Under the pieces are notes generated by a model. That model did no database searches, was not told where the DNA came from, and was given only the letters and a program-made list of their open reading frames with translations. Shown here piece by piece: positions 5,721-6,447 of a stretch of DNA of 6,447 nucleotides. A program made the position numbers and the translations under genes. Every line of letters begins with the position of its first letter. Within the stretch, counting starts at the first letter, position 1. Location: NCBI GenBank assembly GCA_002170915.1, contig NHHQ01000117.1, positions 9,924 to 16,370 on the forward strand, in the 5' to 3' direction. The stretch comes from Rhodospirillaceae bacterium TMED167 (GTDB lineage: Bacteria > Pseudomonadota > Alphaproteobacteria > Rhodospirillales_A > UBA2165).

Positions 5721-6089
5721 ATGACAATGCCGCCCAATCACGAATGGACACCCGAACGGGTTAAAGAATTAACAAAATTATGGGCAACGGGTCTGTCAGC
5801 AAGCGAAATAGGGCGCCGTCTAGGGATCACTAAGAATGCTGTGGTTGGAAAAGTACGCCGCCTAGATCTTGCCATGCGCAGGGTACCCGCTCAGCCGAAA
5901 CGCGAGCCAAATGTTGTGACATTGGATCGCTTGAAGGCGAATCAGTGTTCTTGGCCAGAGGGCGAACCCGGGAAGGATGATTTTCGGTTCTGTGGGTCTC
6001 TTGCCGTGATGGGAAAACCATATTGCGAGAAACATTGTGCGATAGCCTACGTGCCGCCCAAGAAGAAGCAAAGCGCCAACGCTGCCTAG
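5721..6089 (+). CDS. gcrA: GcrA-family cell-cycle regulator
   Basis: GcrA binds sigma-70 RNA polymerase and, in Caulobacter, activates promoters carrying CcrM-methylated GANTC sites, controlling replication, division and polarity genes. The 122-residue product has the family N-terminal helix-turn-helix (about 8-52: WTPERVKELTKLW, then GLSASEIGRRLG and NAVVGKVRRL). Its C-terminal signature contains CSWPEGEPG, DFRFCG and GKPYCEKH, ending in IAYVPP. Cys76, Cys91, Cys102 and His105 (with Cys106 next to it) are spaced like a zinc-binding set. The linker between the two parts is only about 20 residues, so the protein is clearly shorter than Caulobacter GcrA (about 170 residues). A paralogue or a naturally compact orthologue are both possible. 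Translation start is fixed by AAAAGGGG 8 nt upstream. Upstream control may involve DnaA through the box at 5531. The next gene is convergent. Confidence 0.93.
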   Translation: MTMPPNHEWTPERVKELTKLWATGLSASEIGRRLGITKNAVVGKVRRLDLAMRRVPAQPKREPNVVTLDRLKANQCSWPEGEPGKDDFRFCGSLAVMGKPYCEKHCAIAYVPPKKKQSANAA

Positions 6090-6099
6090 GTCGGCACCG

Positions 6100-6447
6100 T
6101 CATATTTTCTTGAATTTGAGGGTTCCGTCTTTGGCAAGGCTTTCCGCCGTTTTGAGTAAACGGGTCATGGCTTCGTCGAAGCGGTAGTCAGGCAACCCCT
6201 CACGAAACTGAAACAAAAGGTCCTCCACATAGATTTTCATCGAGTTCTCACTCATGTTTCTGTAGAGCATTTTCTTAAGCACCACGTCCTGCTCGCTGGC
6301 ATGCAAAAGGACAAGAATGTCATCATGCGCAGCTGTACGCATTAAAGCCTGAATGCCGCTGTCCTCCGCGAATTTCAGTTTAGCCAGAAAGGCTTGATGA
6401 CGGTTTTTTTTCTCATGAACAGTTGTTGGCCGCAAAATATGCGATAA
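6100..6447 (-). CDS. FliG C-terminal-domain-like protein, probably 5' partial
   Basis: The visible reading frame encodes 115 codons and is open to the right edge. The first possible start is TTG at 6435, with no Shine-Dalgarno sequence in the few bases seen, so the true start probably lies outside. The pattern resembles the helical C-terminal domain of the flagellar rotor protein FliG: IQALMR, then DDILVLLHASEQ, the telling YRNMSENS (58-65, counted from the TTG), YVEDL (69-73), then a helix with TRLLKTAESLAKDGTLKF. The residues that align with the torque-generating charges of E. coli FliG (Lys264, Arg281, Asp288, Asp289; alignment from memory) appear to be His, Asn, Glu and Asp, so most are changed. 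It is not within a flagellar cluster here and lies 10 bp from gcrA, convergent. It could be the tail of a full FliG paralogue or a stand-alone domain. The family link is by pattern only. Confidence 0.6.
   Translation of the reverse strand, partial: LSHILRPTTVHEKKNRHQAFLAKLKFAEDSGIQALMRTAAHDDILVLLHASEQDVVLKKMLYRNMSENSMKIYVEDLLFQFREGLPDYRFDEAMTRLLKTAESLAKDGTLKFKKI

Noticed and set aside
5556..5741. A 61-codon - strand frame in the gcrA upstream region
   Set aside because: It covers the candidate promoter and leader, overlaps the gcrA start, and its product shows no recognisable feature.
5862..6137. A 91-codon - strand frame opposite gcrA
   Set aside because: It is a shadow of a clearly conserved gene and also runs through the stop of the convergent gene.

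Overview
The window looks like ordinary chromosomal DNA from an alphaproteobacterium. The strongest pointer is a GcrA-family cell-cycle regulator (5721..6089), a family essentially confined to Alphaproteobacteria. GANTC, the site of the CcrM methylase that works with GcrA, is also scarce here: I count 8 sites by eye against roughly 25 expected by chance. Base composition is moderately GC-rich in genes and AT-rich in the longest intergenic region. I see no insertion sequence, phage gene, CRISPR array, tRNA or rRNA.

Layout, left to right. (1) The 3' part of an LpxL/HtrB-type lipid A acyltransferase, + strand, cut by the left edge. (2) Convergent to it, on the - strand, a two-gene unit: xseA (exonuclease VII large subunit) followed by a secreted M23 (LytM-type) peptidase whose start lies inside the xseA 3' end. 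(3) Divergent from xseA across 74 bp, purD (phosphoribosylamine-glycine ligase), + strand. (4) Convergent to purD, with 13 bp between stop codons, a secreted SH3b-domain protein of unknown function, - strand. (5) A 415-bp AT-rich divergent intergenic region (5306..5720). (6) gcrA, + strand. (7) Convergent to gcrA, 10 bp away and running off the right edge, a short protein resembling the C-terminal domain of the flagellar rotor protein FliG.

The genes are mostly single transcription units alternating in direction. They cover envelope work (acyltransferase, M23 peptidase, SH3b protein), DNA repair (xseA), purine synthesis (purD) and cell-cycle control (gcrA). Only xseA and the M23 gene look like an operon. 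I find no clear new multi-gene system.

The parts most worth a second look are the gcrA upstream region and the FliG-C-like protein. The gcrA upstream region holds a perfect DnaA box (TTATCCACA), three 13-bp direct repeats, a 9-bp inverted repeat around a candidate promoter, and a strong hairpin in the presumed leader. The DnaA box fits the known DnaA-to-gcrA step of the Caulobacter cell-cycle circuit.
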